A stretch of DNA of 60,748 bases from Kiritimatiellia bacterium (lineage in GTDB: Bacteria; Verrucomicrobiota; Kiritimatiellia; JAFGHX01). The translations under genes and the position numbers were made by a program. The notes beneath the pieces are model-generated. The model did not search any database. It was not told the DNA's origin and saw nothing but the letters and a program-made list of their open reading frames with translations. Location of the stretch: assembly GCA_016929905.1 (NCBI GenBank), contig JAFGHX010000309.1, positions 1 through 60,748 of the forward strand, in the 5' to 3' direction. This document shows, piece after piece, positions 54,263 to 60,748 of this stretch. The number at the start of each line of letters is the position of its first letter. Within the stretch, counting starts at the first letter, position 1.

Positions 54263-54804
54263 TTCACCAGGCCTCCGGCCTGCGCTTCCTTCTCGATACA
54301 CTCCCGCAGTTGACGCCGGATCCGCAGCAGCGACATTCTTACCGCCTCCGCGGTCGACGACACTTCCTGCGCGATCTCACGCGACTGCATGTCCACATGG
54401 TAACGCAGGCGCAGAAGCGTCTGGCCCTGGTCGGATAGCTTTCCCAGGCACCTTTCCAGCCGTTCTCGTATCCCTTGATCGGGCAACTCAGGCGGTTGGC
54501 GGGCCAGCTCTTCCATGTACTCGGCAAGTGCGTCGCGCTTGAGCTTGTTCTCCTGGATAGCCGAGCGCCACGCTCTGTGGCATACATTCCTGATGATGCC
54601 GGCGAGCCATGCGCGGACATCGCGATCTGCATCGAAGGAGTCGGCCTTGCGCATCGCGATTAGAAACGCCTCGTGCGCAAGGTCGTCGGCCTGAGACGGG
54701 TCCGGCGCCAGCTTGTTCGCAATGCTGCGAACATACAGATGATGCGCCTCGACAAAACGAGTGATGATCTCGCGCGCCGTCAATTCACCGGGGGTGTCCG
54801 GCAT
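54250..54804 (-). CDS. ECF-type RNA polymerase sigma factor
   Basis: 184 aa. Region 2 (YVRSIANKLAPDPSQADDLAHEAFLIAMRKADSFDADRDVRAWLAGIIRNVCHRAWR) and region 4 (CLGKLSDQGQTLLRLRYHVDMQSREIAQEVSSTAEAVRMSLLRIRRQL) are clear; region 3 is absent as in ECF factors. It resembles the Rhodopirellula/Verrucomicrobium sigma group. GGAGGG precedes ATG 54804. Its 3' end overlaps the FecR-GH10 gene, so sigma and anti-sigma are probably made in fixed ratio. The likely targets include the xylanase gene downstream (inference). Confidence 0.93.
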   Translation of the reverse strand: MPDTPGELTAREIITRFVEAHHLYVRSIANKLAPDPSQADDLAHEAFLIAMRKADSFDADRDVRAWLAGIIRNVCHRAWRSAIQENKLKRDALAEYMEELARQPPELPDQGIRERLERCLGKLSDQGQTLLRLRYHVDMQSREIAQEVSSTAEAVRMSLLRIRRQLRECIEKEAQAGGLVKWTE

Positions 54805-54971
54805 GTCTCGCGCCCTCCTTTCCCAATTCGCACCGGCGACGCAACTGTAACACGATTTCTTTCCGCGGCCGCCAAACGCTACATATAGTGTGTCTCGTCG
54901 CCCGGGGTTGGCGCGCCCCGAACACGGCGTCAACACGCGCGATAACCGGGCCAGTATGGAAGGGCGGTCGA

Positions 54972-55829
54972 CTACGTGCCGCGCGCATCCGGGGGCCGTG
55001 AGTCCGGGATCGTCTTCTCCCGGTAACCGGACGGCGCAACCCCCGTCCTGGCCTTGAACACGTTCGAGAAATAGTATTCATTGCTGAACCCCACCCGCCG
55101 CGCCACTTCCTTCACCCGCAGGTCCGATGTGCTCAGCAACAGCTTCGCGTGCTCCAGCTTCTGAGTCAGCAGGTAGGCGTACGGACTGACCCCCATCTCC
55201 TGTTTGAATGTCCGGATCAGATGCGCCTTGCACAGATGCGTCAGCTCGCTCAGTTCGTCCAGACTGACCTTCTCCTCGATTCGGTTGTCCAGGTAACTCT
55301 TCATCCTGAATACGGCCTCCGAAATCGAGGAACGCCGCCGCGCCCGCACCGCCGCCAACTCCACGAGTAGTTCGTAGAACGTGACGGTGAGCTGCTTCTG
55401 CTTCTCATGTCGATCGAGGTCGGCGGACGCGGAGATCCGGAAGGCGCGCTTGTACAGATGCTTCACCGGACACTGCGCCACGTGATTCGCGTACTTCAGG
55501 TTGTACGCCGAAACCAGCGCATCCAGCATGTTGCCCTGCGCGGTGATCCAGGCCTTGAACCAGGGCACGCCCGGCAGGCTGTCCAGCATCGACGGCCGGT
55601 CGTACGGCAGAATGATCACGTCCCCCGCGCTCAGCGGATAGCTCTCCGAGTCGATGTTCGCCGTCATGCGCCCGCGTACGACATACTCGAACGAGAGCCT
55701 CGGCGGCCCACCCGCCCGGCCCCTGCGGTGATGCTCGTGCGCCCCGTCGCGCCCGATACCCACCACTTGGACCGGCGGCTCCAGGCCCGGGTCGACCGGG
55801 AACGAATACGCCATACGTCTGAACGCCAT
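54972..55829 (-). CDS. AraC-family transcriptional regulator
   Basis: 285 aa. N-terminal cupin-type sensor (LSFEYVVRGRMTANIDSESYPLSAGDVIILPYDRP) and two C-terminal helix-turn-helix units (VSLDELSELTHLCKAHLIRTF, VKEVARRVGFSNEYYFSNVF) ending FKARTGVAPSGYREK. Lies 167 nt upstream of the sigma/anti-sigma/xylanase genes on the same strand, so it may add sugar control to that unit; this is inference from position only. Confidence 0.9.
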   Translation of the reverse strand: MAFRRMAYSFPVDPGLEPPVQVVGIGRDGAHEHHRRGRAGGPPRLSFEYVVRGRMTANIDSESYPLSAGDVIILPYDRPSMLDSLPGVPWFKAWITAQGNMLDALVSAYNLKYANHVAQCPVKHLYKRAFRISASADLDRHEKQKQLTVTFYELLVELAAVRARRRSSISEAVFRMKSYLDNRIEEKVSLDELSELTHLCKAHLIRTFKQEMGVSPYAYLLTQKLEHAKLLLSTSDLRVKEVARRVGFSNEYYFSNVFKARTGVAPSGYREKTIPDSRPPDARGT

Positions 55830-55945
55830 ATCAATAACCCATATGTGAATCTCAAAAAAGCTTATTCAATGGCTGGATGTTATGCAACTATATTTCAGTC
55901 GAGGGCGAACGTTGCAGGGCGAAGGTCGAGTTCGGCTCGCGAGGA

Positions 55946-56076
55946 GAGGCCGTCTCAAAACCCCAGTCGCATGTTGCCACACGCCTTACGGCGTTGACTA
56001 CGAACGGTACGTCTCGTGGTTTGAGTGGTTTGTAGTCAAGCCCGTAAGGGCTGTTCCCCGGTTTTGAGACGGCCTC
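55946..56076. repeat. MITE-like element with 17-bp terminal inverted repeats
   Basis: GAGGCCGTCTCAAAACC (55946-55962) and its exact reverse complement (56060-56076) bound 131 bp. Inside, further arms pair: CCTTACGG with CCGTAAGG, and TTGACTACGAAC with GTTTGTAGTCAA (one mismatch). The whole element can thus fold into one long hairpin. A close copy of one end (GAGGCCGTCTCAAGACC) is at 58178-58194. It carries no gene. Confidence 0.8.
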
Positions 56077-56154
56077 AGGACGCTCGCCATCCAGACGACG
56101 GGCTGCTGGAGGGCGAGCGTCCTGCCCGCCGAAGCCAAGAAGGGCGAAGGCGGG
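56077..56154. repeat. Two further hairpins next to the MITE-like element
   Basis: AGGACGCTCGCC (56077-56088) pairs with GGCGAGCGTCCT (56112-56123), a 12-bp perfect stem extended by CCAG/CTGG. It is followed by GCCCGCC/GGCGGGC (about 56124-56154). They fill the rest of the 376-nt spacer before the oxidoreductase gene. Confidence 0.65.
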
Positions 56155-56205
56155 CCCTCGCGAGCCGCGGGGCCATGGGCAGGCATGACAGCGGGAGGAC
56201 GACGA

Positions 56206-57213
56206 ATGGACAAGATCCGAATAGGCGTGATCGGCAGCGGCGGGATATTCCGCAATCTGCACGCGCCGTATTATCAGAAGTCGGACCGGGCGCAGATCGT
56301 GGCCGTGGCTGACCTCAACACGGAATCGGCGGCCGGCGTGGCCGGCAGTTTCGGTGCGGCCGTCTGTACGGACTACCGCGAGATTCTGGACCGGAAGGAC
56401 GTCGACGCGGTCGACGTCTCGGTGCATCCGAAGCCGCACCGCGAGATGGCGGTGGCGGCGGCGGAAGCGGGCAAACACATTCTGATGGAGAAACCGATGT
56501 GCTGCACCGTGGCGGAGGCGGACGCCATGATCGAGGCGGCAAAACGGGCGGGCGTTCGGCTGCAGGTGGCGTACGTGTTGCCGTTCAATCCGATCCGTCA
56601 GAAGTTGAAAGCGCTTCTGGCGGACGGCACGCTGGGCGAATTGCAGATGGCCTATCGCCACCAGATGGGCTGGTTCAAGCCGCAGAAGCCGTGGCTGTTC
56701 GACAAGGCGGAAGCGGGCGGCATGCTGCTGGAGAACGCGATTCACACCTTCGACGAATGGCTGTGGTTGTACGGGCCGGCGGAGTCGGTCTACGCCAGCA
56801 CCAGTCACGTCCCGCTCGGCGACCCGTACCCGGCGCCGGAGAAGGCGGTCGAGAACAACGCGGTGGTGAACGTGCGCTTCAAGAACGGCGGGACGGCCGT
56901 GTTGCTCCAGAGCTGGGCGTCCGAGCTCGGCGCGCATGGTGAGGGGATGGTCGGTTCCAGAGGCTCGGCCACGATTGGCAGCGACGGCCTGCGCTGGAAG
57001 ACGCACGATATGGCCGAAGCGGAGGCGTACAAGCCCGTGGTCGACAACAAGGCGCCGAAAGCCGCGAGCATCGAGCACTGGCTCAAATGTATTGCCGGTG
57101 AGGAAACGCCGAGAACCGCGGGCGAAGTCGGGCGCGCCGGCGTCGAAATCGGCGAAGCCGCCTACCGCTCGTCGGAGACCGGGCAGGTGGTTTCGTTGCC
57201 GCTGCGGGGATGA
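56206..57213 (+). CDS. Gfo/Idh/MocA-family oxidoreductase
   Basis: 335 aa. IRIGVIGSGGIFRNLHAPYYQ is the NAD(P)-binding GxGxxx motif and KHILMEKPMCCTVAEADAMI contains the family EKP. The C-terminal domain has GGMLLENAIHTFDEWLWLYG with the catalytic-region His. Related to myo-inositol 2-dehydrogenase and glucose-fructose oxidoreductase; substrate unknown. GGGAGG precedes ATG 56206. Probably an operon with the sugar isomerase 117 nt downstream, a common catabolic pairing. Confidence 0.92.
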   Translation: MDKIRIGVIGSGGIFRNLHAPYYQKSDRAQIVAVADLNTESAAGVAGSFGAAVCTDYREILDRKDVDAVDVSVHPKPHREMAVAAAEAGKHILMEKPMCCTVAEADAMIEAAKRAGVRLQVAYVLPFNPIRQKLKALLADGTLGELQMAYRHQMGWFKPQKPWLFDKAEAGGMLLENAIHTFDEWLWLYGPAESVYASTSHVPLGDPYPAPEKAVENNAVVNVRFKNGGTAVLLQSWASELGAHGEGMVGSRGSATIGSDGLRWKTHDMAEAEAYKPVVDNKAPKAASIEHWLKCIAGEETPRTAGEVGRAGVEIGEAAYRSSETGQVVSLPLRG

Positions 57214-57280
57214 AGGGTGTCGACTCTGCAAGATCATTCTGGGGCGGGATCGTCAGAACAGAGAGCTGGGAGCCGGAAAA

Positions 57281-57310
57281 TTCGCGTTCATTCGCGTTCA
57301 TTCGCGGTTC
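57281..57310. repeat. 10-nt tandem repeat (TTCGCGTTCA)
   Basis: TTCGCGTTCA twice, then TTCGCGGTTC, immediately before the ribosome-binding site of the isomerase gene. Confidence 0.8.
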
Positions 57311-57330
57311 CCTCACGCAGGAGGCACGAC

Positions 57331-58098
57331 ATGAAGTACGGAATACGGGACGGAATGCTGCGGGAGCCGCTCGAGCGGATCTTCCCGGTAGCGAAGGAGC
57401 TGGGGTTCGACGGGGTCGAGTACTGCATCGGCAAGGACTACAAGGACAGCCTCTTGTGGCAGGCCGACGGCGCCAGGAAGCTGAAGAGCCTGGCCGACGA
57501 GGCGGGCATGGACGTCTCGTCGCTGTCGCCGGGCGTCTTCGCGTCGGTCAACCCGGCGTTGCCCGAGCCCGAGAAGCGGGCGGAGGGCCGCGCCATTCTC
57601 AGCCACGTGATCGAGACCTGCCCGAAGGTCGGCACGCGCGATATCCTCGTGCCGATGTTCCCGCGCGATGTGCCGGAATGGCCGGACGAAACCTGGGACC
57701 GGCTCGTCGAGGGCTTCAAGCCGCTGGCGGCGCTTGCCGAGAAGCACGGGGTCCGGCTGAACCTGGAGACGAGCTTCAATGCCGACCAGTTGCAGTCGGT
57801 CATCGACCGGATCGGGTCCGACGCCGTCAAGGTCTACTACGACACGGCGAACCAGACCAACCGCGGTTTCGACGTGCCGAAGGAGTTGCGCCAACTCGGC
57901 GCGCAGGTCGGCATGATCCACGCGAAGGATACCGACCAGGCCATGCTGGGCGAGGGCAAGGTGGATTTCGACGCCGTCGACGCCGCGATGCGCGATATCC
58001 GGTACGACGGCTATATCGTGCTGGAAACGCCGGCCGGCGACGACCCGAAAGCCGCGCATGCCCGGAACCTGGCGTTCGTCAGGAAACTGGGGGGCTGA
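57331..58098 (+). CDS. Sugar phosphate isomerase/epimerase (TIM barrel)
   Basis: 255 aa. Xylose-isomerase-like TIM barrel: MKYGIRDGMLREPLERIFPVAKELGFDGVEYCIG, metal-ligand Glu in RLNLETSFN, Asp in VYYDTANQTNRG, His-Lys-Asp in MIHAKDTDQ, Glu in IVLETPAGDD. Interconverts keto and epimeric sugars, probably those handled by the upstream oxidoreductase. GCAGGAGG is 7 nt before the ATG. In-frame sequence upstream of 57331 is repeat DNA and not coding. Confidence 0.88.
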   Translation: MKYGIRDGMLREPLERIFPVAKELGFDGVEYCIGKDYKDSLLWQADGARKLKSLADEAGMDVSSLSPGVFASVNPALPEPEKRAEGRAILSHVIETCPKVGTRDILVPMFPRDVPEWPDETWDRLVEGFKPLAALAEKHGVRLNLETSFNADQLQSVIDRIGSDAVKVYYDTANQTNRGFDVPKELRQLGAQVGMIHAKDTDQAMLGEGKVDFDAVDAAMRDIRYDGYIVLETPAGDDPKAAHARNLAFVRKLGG

Positions 58099-58325
58099 GG
58101 CTGGGAATTTGAAACTGGAAACTGGAGACTGGAAACTCGAAACTGGAGCGATGTGCGAGAAGAGCGTCTTGCGAGGGGAGGCCGTCTCAAGACCGCGGCT
58201 CGGCGCAGCCTCGCCCTCCATTGAACCCATGGGTTATGTTGATGGGTGAGGCCGTCGGTCCGACGCTCCGTTCCAAGTTTCAAGTTTCGAGTTTCGAGTT
58301 TCGAGTTTCAAGTTTCCAGCCTCAA
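58096..58325. repeat. Facing arrays of GAAACTGGAAACTGGA-like repeats around a REP-like core
   Basis: Left arm 58096-58153 (units GAAACTG, GGAAACT, GGAGACT, CGAAACT). Right arm ~58270-58325 is the complement (AAGTTTC, GAGTTTC units, ending CCAGCCTC, which pairs with GAGGCTGG). Between them are a copy of the MITE end (58178-58194) and about 75 nt with CTCGCCCTCC. The structure fills the spacer between two convergent genes and could act as a large bidirectional hairpin. Confidence 0.75.
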
Positions 58326-58326
58326 T

Positions 58327-58929
58327 CTACGGCACGATCGGCGGCGGGCTGCCCTGCGGGGGCATCGGCGGGGTGGTTTTGCCGGGCACGGCCTTGCACA
58401 GCTCCTGCAGATAGGCTTCCAGTTTCCTGAACGGCTCCGGCATCTCTTCGTAGGACGGGTTGCTGCGGTAGACGACCTCCTTCGGCTTCCGGCCGCCCAC
58501 GTGGACGGTGATGGCGTAGGGGTAGTAGCGCTGGTCGTCAGGCGCGCCGTAGGCCGGCTTCAACGCCATGAACCCGGACTCGCCCACGAAAGCCTGCAGG
58601 GCATCGATCTGTTCCGGGGTCAACATGCCGTCCAGTACGGTGCGCGTACGTGAACGGCTCGGCGTTCCGCTGACGGGGTTGGGGTACTCGTATTCGGTCA
58701 GGGTCTGCACGATGGTTCGCCTGGCCGCGTCGATATCGATCGTTTCCTGCCAGCTCGCATAGCGGATGCGCGTTACCTGCCCGGCCGCCGGGGCCGGTTC
58801 CGCGGGCGTCGCGGCCGCATCGCTGCCCGGCCCTTTGTCCGTGCCGCACCCTGCGGTCAGGGCAAATAGAATGATGAGGCCGGCGGCCCGGATAGAGGCC
58901 CGGCCGCGCGCCCGGGAGGTCGTCGTCAT
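58327..58929 (-). CDS. Putative lipoprotein of unknown function
   Basis: 200 aa. Signal with lipobox LTAGC (residue ~27), an Ala/Pro-rich linker, then a compact domain (IRYASWQETIDIDAARRTIVQTLTEYEYP, MLTPEQIDALQAFVGESGFMALKPAYGAPDDQRYYPYAITVHVGGRKPKEVVYRS) and a Pro-rich end. GGGGGAA precedes the ATG. Not assigned to a family. Outer-membrane or inner-membrane anchoring cannot be told. Confidence 0.75.
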   Translation of the reverse strand: MTTTSRARGRASIRAAGLIILFALTAGCGTDKGPGSDAAATPAEPAPAAGQVTRIRYASWQETIDIDAARRTIVQTLTEYEYPNPVSGTPSRSRTRTVLDGMLTPEQIDALQAFVGESGFMALKPAYGAPDDQRYYPYAITVHVGGRKPKEVVYRSNPSYEEMPEPFRKLEAYLQELCKAVPGKTTPPMPPQGSPPPIVP

Positions 58930-59034
58930 GTCGGTTCCCCCTGTTTGTCCCATGGAATGCGGGGAAGATACGGCACGCGGGCATCGTTCGTCAATGCAAA
59001 GCGGCCGCAAACGGCACCCTCAAACCGTCAAGCC

Positions 59035-59292
59035 TCACCATCCAGGAGAAAGGCGAAGCCGAAGCCGACTATCTCGTCGGCCTGATAAAGCCCCTGCCCT
59101 ACAAACCGAGCAAGAAGAGGGAACGCCGGCGGCCCGGCAGTCATTAAGGGAAAGGGCATTCGACAGATGAATGCTCTCGTCGACACCTCCGCCGCCTCTC
59201 AATCTCTGGTTCGCCGCGTTGACGATGGCGTCGACTTCGAGCTTAGTGATATCGCCCTGCCTGATCTCGATCCGGTCAAACACGTTGCTCAT
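59035..59292 (-). pseudogene. Truncated macro-domain (ADP-ribose-binding) gene remnant
   Basis: The first ~37 residues (IEIRQGDITKLEVDAIVNAANQRLRGGGGVD) are an unmistakable macro-domain N-terminus with the ADP-ribose-binding NAAN and GGGGVD motifs. The next expected stretch (GAIHRAAG...) is replaced by unrelated sequence (ESIHLSNALSLNDC...) and the frame stops after 85 residues; a real macro domain needs about 170. The plus strand of 59020-59146 has an open frame ending ...IKPLPYKPSKKRERRRPGSH, possibly the tail of another displaced gene. The locus looks like a deletion junction. Confidence 0.7.
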
Positions 59293-59410
59293 GATTCATG
59301 TCCTTCTCTCGAGTGGCGATCTTGGTTTGGACGGCTGCAGTCATGTCCGGATTATAGACGAGTCACGACCAGAATTGAACCCGTCAGTAAGCTCATATGT
59401 TTTCGAGAAA

Positions 59411-59452
59411 GTTGTACTTGCCCTACAACATGCGTTGTGGTATCGTTACAAC
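59411..59452 (+). promoter_or_regulatory. Promoter with two copies of operator GTTGTR-N7-TACAAC
   Basis: Operator 1 at 59411-59429 (GTTGTA...TACAAC) and operator 2 at 59434-59452 (GTTGTG...TACAAC), starts 23 bp apart. They overlap a promoter TTGCCC (59418-59423), 17 nt, TATCGT (59441-59446), followed by GGAGG and the GTG start of the HTH gene. This is the expected layout for autorepression. Confidence 0.7.
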
Positions 59453-59470
59453 AAGAATGGAGGTGGCGGT

Positions 59471-59857
59471 GTGAAGAAGGAAACAGGGCAAGAGGCGCTG
59501 TTCGGGCCGTATCTCAAAGAGATCCGGAAGGAGAAGAGGATCACGCTCAGAGCTTTTTGTCAGCAGGCCAAGGCGGATCCCGGGAACATAAGCAAGATCG
59601 AGCGGGGCGTATGGCCCCCGCCCCAGGACCCTGACATCCTTGCGCGGTACGCGAGGGCGCTGGGCCTCTCTGAGGGCACGGACGGTTGGTACCGATTCTT
59701 CGACTACGCCGCCACAGACTGCGGCATCGTTCCGCAAGACATCATGTCTGACGCGGATGTCGTGAAGGTGCTACCGGTCCTGTTTCGGACGTTGCGCAGG
59801 GAGAAACCCACGTCCGAGGATCTTGACCGGATGGTGGACAAGCTCCGGAGATCTTAG
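59471..59857 (+). CDS. XRE-family helix-turn-helix regulator
   Basis: 128 aa from GTG 59471 (GGAGG 7 nt upstream). The HTH lies at about residues 15-70 (FGPYLKEIRKEKRITLRAFCQQAKADPGNISKIERGVWPPP), followed by a helical tail ending DLDRMVDKLRRS. It is one nucleotide apart from an ImmA/IrrE-type metallopeptidase gene. In such pairs the HTH protein is the repressor that the protease inactivates, or the antitoxin. The doubled operator in front fits autorepression. Confidence 0.88.
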   Translation: MKKETGQEALFGPYLKEIRKEKRITLRAFCQQAKADPGNISKIERGVWPPPQDPDILARYARALGLSEGTDGWYRFFDYAATDCGIVPQDIMSDADVVKVLPVLFRTLRREKPTSEDLDRMVDKLRRS

Positions 59858-59858
59858 C

Positions 59859-60503
59859 GTGACATTCTCTCTCCCGCCTCGCCCCGTTCTGACTTGGCAA
59901 CAGATTGCAGGCGCTGCAAAATCTTTCGCCGACAGACATAATCTTGCAGCCCGCGACTTTCCGCTGGACGTGGAAGAGGTCGTGGAATTTGACCTGGGCA
60001 TGGATCTTCGCGTTGTCAGCGGTCTCCTCGAGGAGTGCGGATCGCCGGCGCAGATTGGACCCGGTGAAGACCGGCCGGTTATCGCCGTTGACTCGGACCA
60101 ATACCGGCATCAGACATCTTTCTACCGGTTCTCGCTCGCCCACGAGGTCGGGCACTTTGCTCTGCATCATGAATGGCTTAAGCAAGTGTGGCGGCTGATC
60201 GATTCGATAGAGGCCTGGAAGCAAGTTGTCGCCGCCCGGTCGGAAAGCGACTATGAATGGGTCGAAGGGCAAGCAGATGAATTCGCGTCATATTTGCTGG
60301 CGCCAGAGCAAGTCTTCGAGCCATTCCTCAATGAGCAGTTGGCGCGACTCGTGAATCTCGAACCCAGTCTGCGTTCGGAGGATATTTTGCCCTATCTGGC
60401 AAACCCGGTTGGAGTCCAGTTCGGCATGAGCAGCAGCGCCGCGCAGGCCAGAATCAGGAAGAGCCCGCAGTGGCGGCAATTTGCCGAGAAGACTGACGGC
60501 TGA
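59859..60503 (+). CDS. ImmA/IrrE-family metallo-endopeptidase
   Basis: 214 aa from GTG 59859 (GGAG 8 nt upstream, 1-nt gap after the HTH stop). Zinc-protease motif HEVGHFALHH in FSLAHEVGHFALHHEW with a downstream acidic ligand region (WVEGQADEFASYLLAP), as in COG2856/ImmA proteins. Likely cleaves or otherwise inactivates the partner HTH repressor, or forms a toxin-antitoxin-like pair. The motif is complete. Confidence 0.9.
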   Translation: MTFSLPPRPVLTWQQIAGAAKSFADRHNLAARDFPLDVEEVVEFDLGMDLRVVSGLLEECGSPAQIGPGEDRPVIAVDSDQYRHQTSFYRFSLAHEVGHFALHHEWLKQVWRLIDSIEAWKQVVAARSESDYEWVEGQADEFASYLLAPEQVFEPFLNEQLARLVNLEPSLRSEDILPYLANPVGVQFGMSSSAAQARIRKSPQWRQFAEKTDG

Positions 60504-60748
60504 ACGGCGATTCTGGTGCGATCTGTCGTGGCCGGTGTAAAATCTGAAGGGCATTTCCCTTTTAGGGCACGTGAAAGTCCCCAATAATTAGGCAAGTTTG
60601 GATATATTGGTATTTTGTGTGCCCCGCCACCCCTTGAAAACTCTCGATTCCATCCAACTCGCCATAACTCCCCATCCTCCCCCCCGGACCCCCACCCCCA
60701 ATTCCCATCTTGCACTCCCACGGCCGCCGCGCCATAATCCCGTCGCAA
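60504..60748. other. Spacer at window end, no gene recognised
   Basis: About 245 nt: an AT-rich stretch (60580-60620) bounded by GGGCAC (60565-60570) and GTGCCC (60619-60624), then pyrimidine-rich sequence with long C runs. I see no credible coding start. Confidence 0.4.

Noticed and set aside
59020..59146. Open plus-strand frame ending IKPLPYKPSKKRERRRPGSH as a gene
   Set aside because: No start with a ribosome-binding site and only ~40 residues; at most the tail of a deleted gene.

Overview
The window is a GC-rich bacterial chromosome segment with no rRNA, tRNA, CRISPR array or recognisable transposase. Its gene content suggests an anaerobic or fermentative, polysaccharide-degrading member of the PVC superphylum, most like Kiritimatiellota or Lentisphaerota. 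The pointers are a single-chain pyruvate:ferredoxin oxidoreductase, a formylglycine sulfatase, heparinase II/III, GH10 xylanase, parallel beta-helix proteins, URO-D-like and Gfo/Idh/MocA proteins, and AraC and GntR-LacI regulators. This placement is inferred from families only; no phylogenetic marker was compared.

Region 1 (1-20.3 kb) is mostly core. It holds a vWA protein cut by the window edge, a Cas4/AddB-like PD-(D/E)XK nuclease, the oxidoreductase, and prfB with the classical +1 programmed frameshift. A membrane-anchored metallophosphoesterase follows. Then comes a run of seven genes in one direction: zinc ribbon, rsmI, STAS anti-anti-sigma factor, SpoIIE-type phosphatase, grpE, dnaJ, rsmE. 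A three-gene coupled operon (17.3-20.3 kb) joins two secreted helical proteins to a Tat-signal AmmeMemoRadiSam-type radical SAM protein.

Region 2 (20.3-34.9 kb) is accessory: a matrixin protease, a GT-C glycosyltransferase, heparinase II/III, a URO-D-like protein divergent from an AraC regulator, an Fe-dependent alcohol dehydrogenase, a DUF4380-type lipoprotein, a sugar isomerase and a sulfatase.

Region 3 (35-49.4 kb) looks like one regulon. A GntR-LacI chimeric repressor lies among an HpcH/HpaI aldolase, an EamA transporter, a D-2-hydroxyacid dehydrogenase and two FAD-dependent oxidoreductases. The same palindrome, core GTATGATAC, sits at the predicted transcription start of four promoters here, including the repressor's own. 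Downstream are an Ntn/C45-like protein and beta-helix proteins, one of them frameshifted.

Region 4 (49.5-55.8 kb) is the most striking. An ECF sigma factor overlaps a FecR-type anti-sigma factor whose outer part is a GH10 xylanase domain with both catalytic glutamates replaced (Asn and Gln). An apparently active secreted GH10 xylanase follows in the same direction. I read this as a cell-surface xylan sensor built from a dead xylanase that controls a live one.

Region 5 (56-60.7 kb) has an oxidoreductase/isomerase pair, a lipoprotein, a broken macro-domain gene and an HTH-ImmA pair with a duplicated operator. Spacers throughout carry dispersed repeats: GTAG-headed REP hairpins, a MITE-like element, facing arrays of short repeats, and 10-12 nt tandem repeats.
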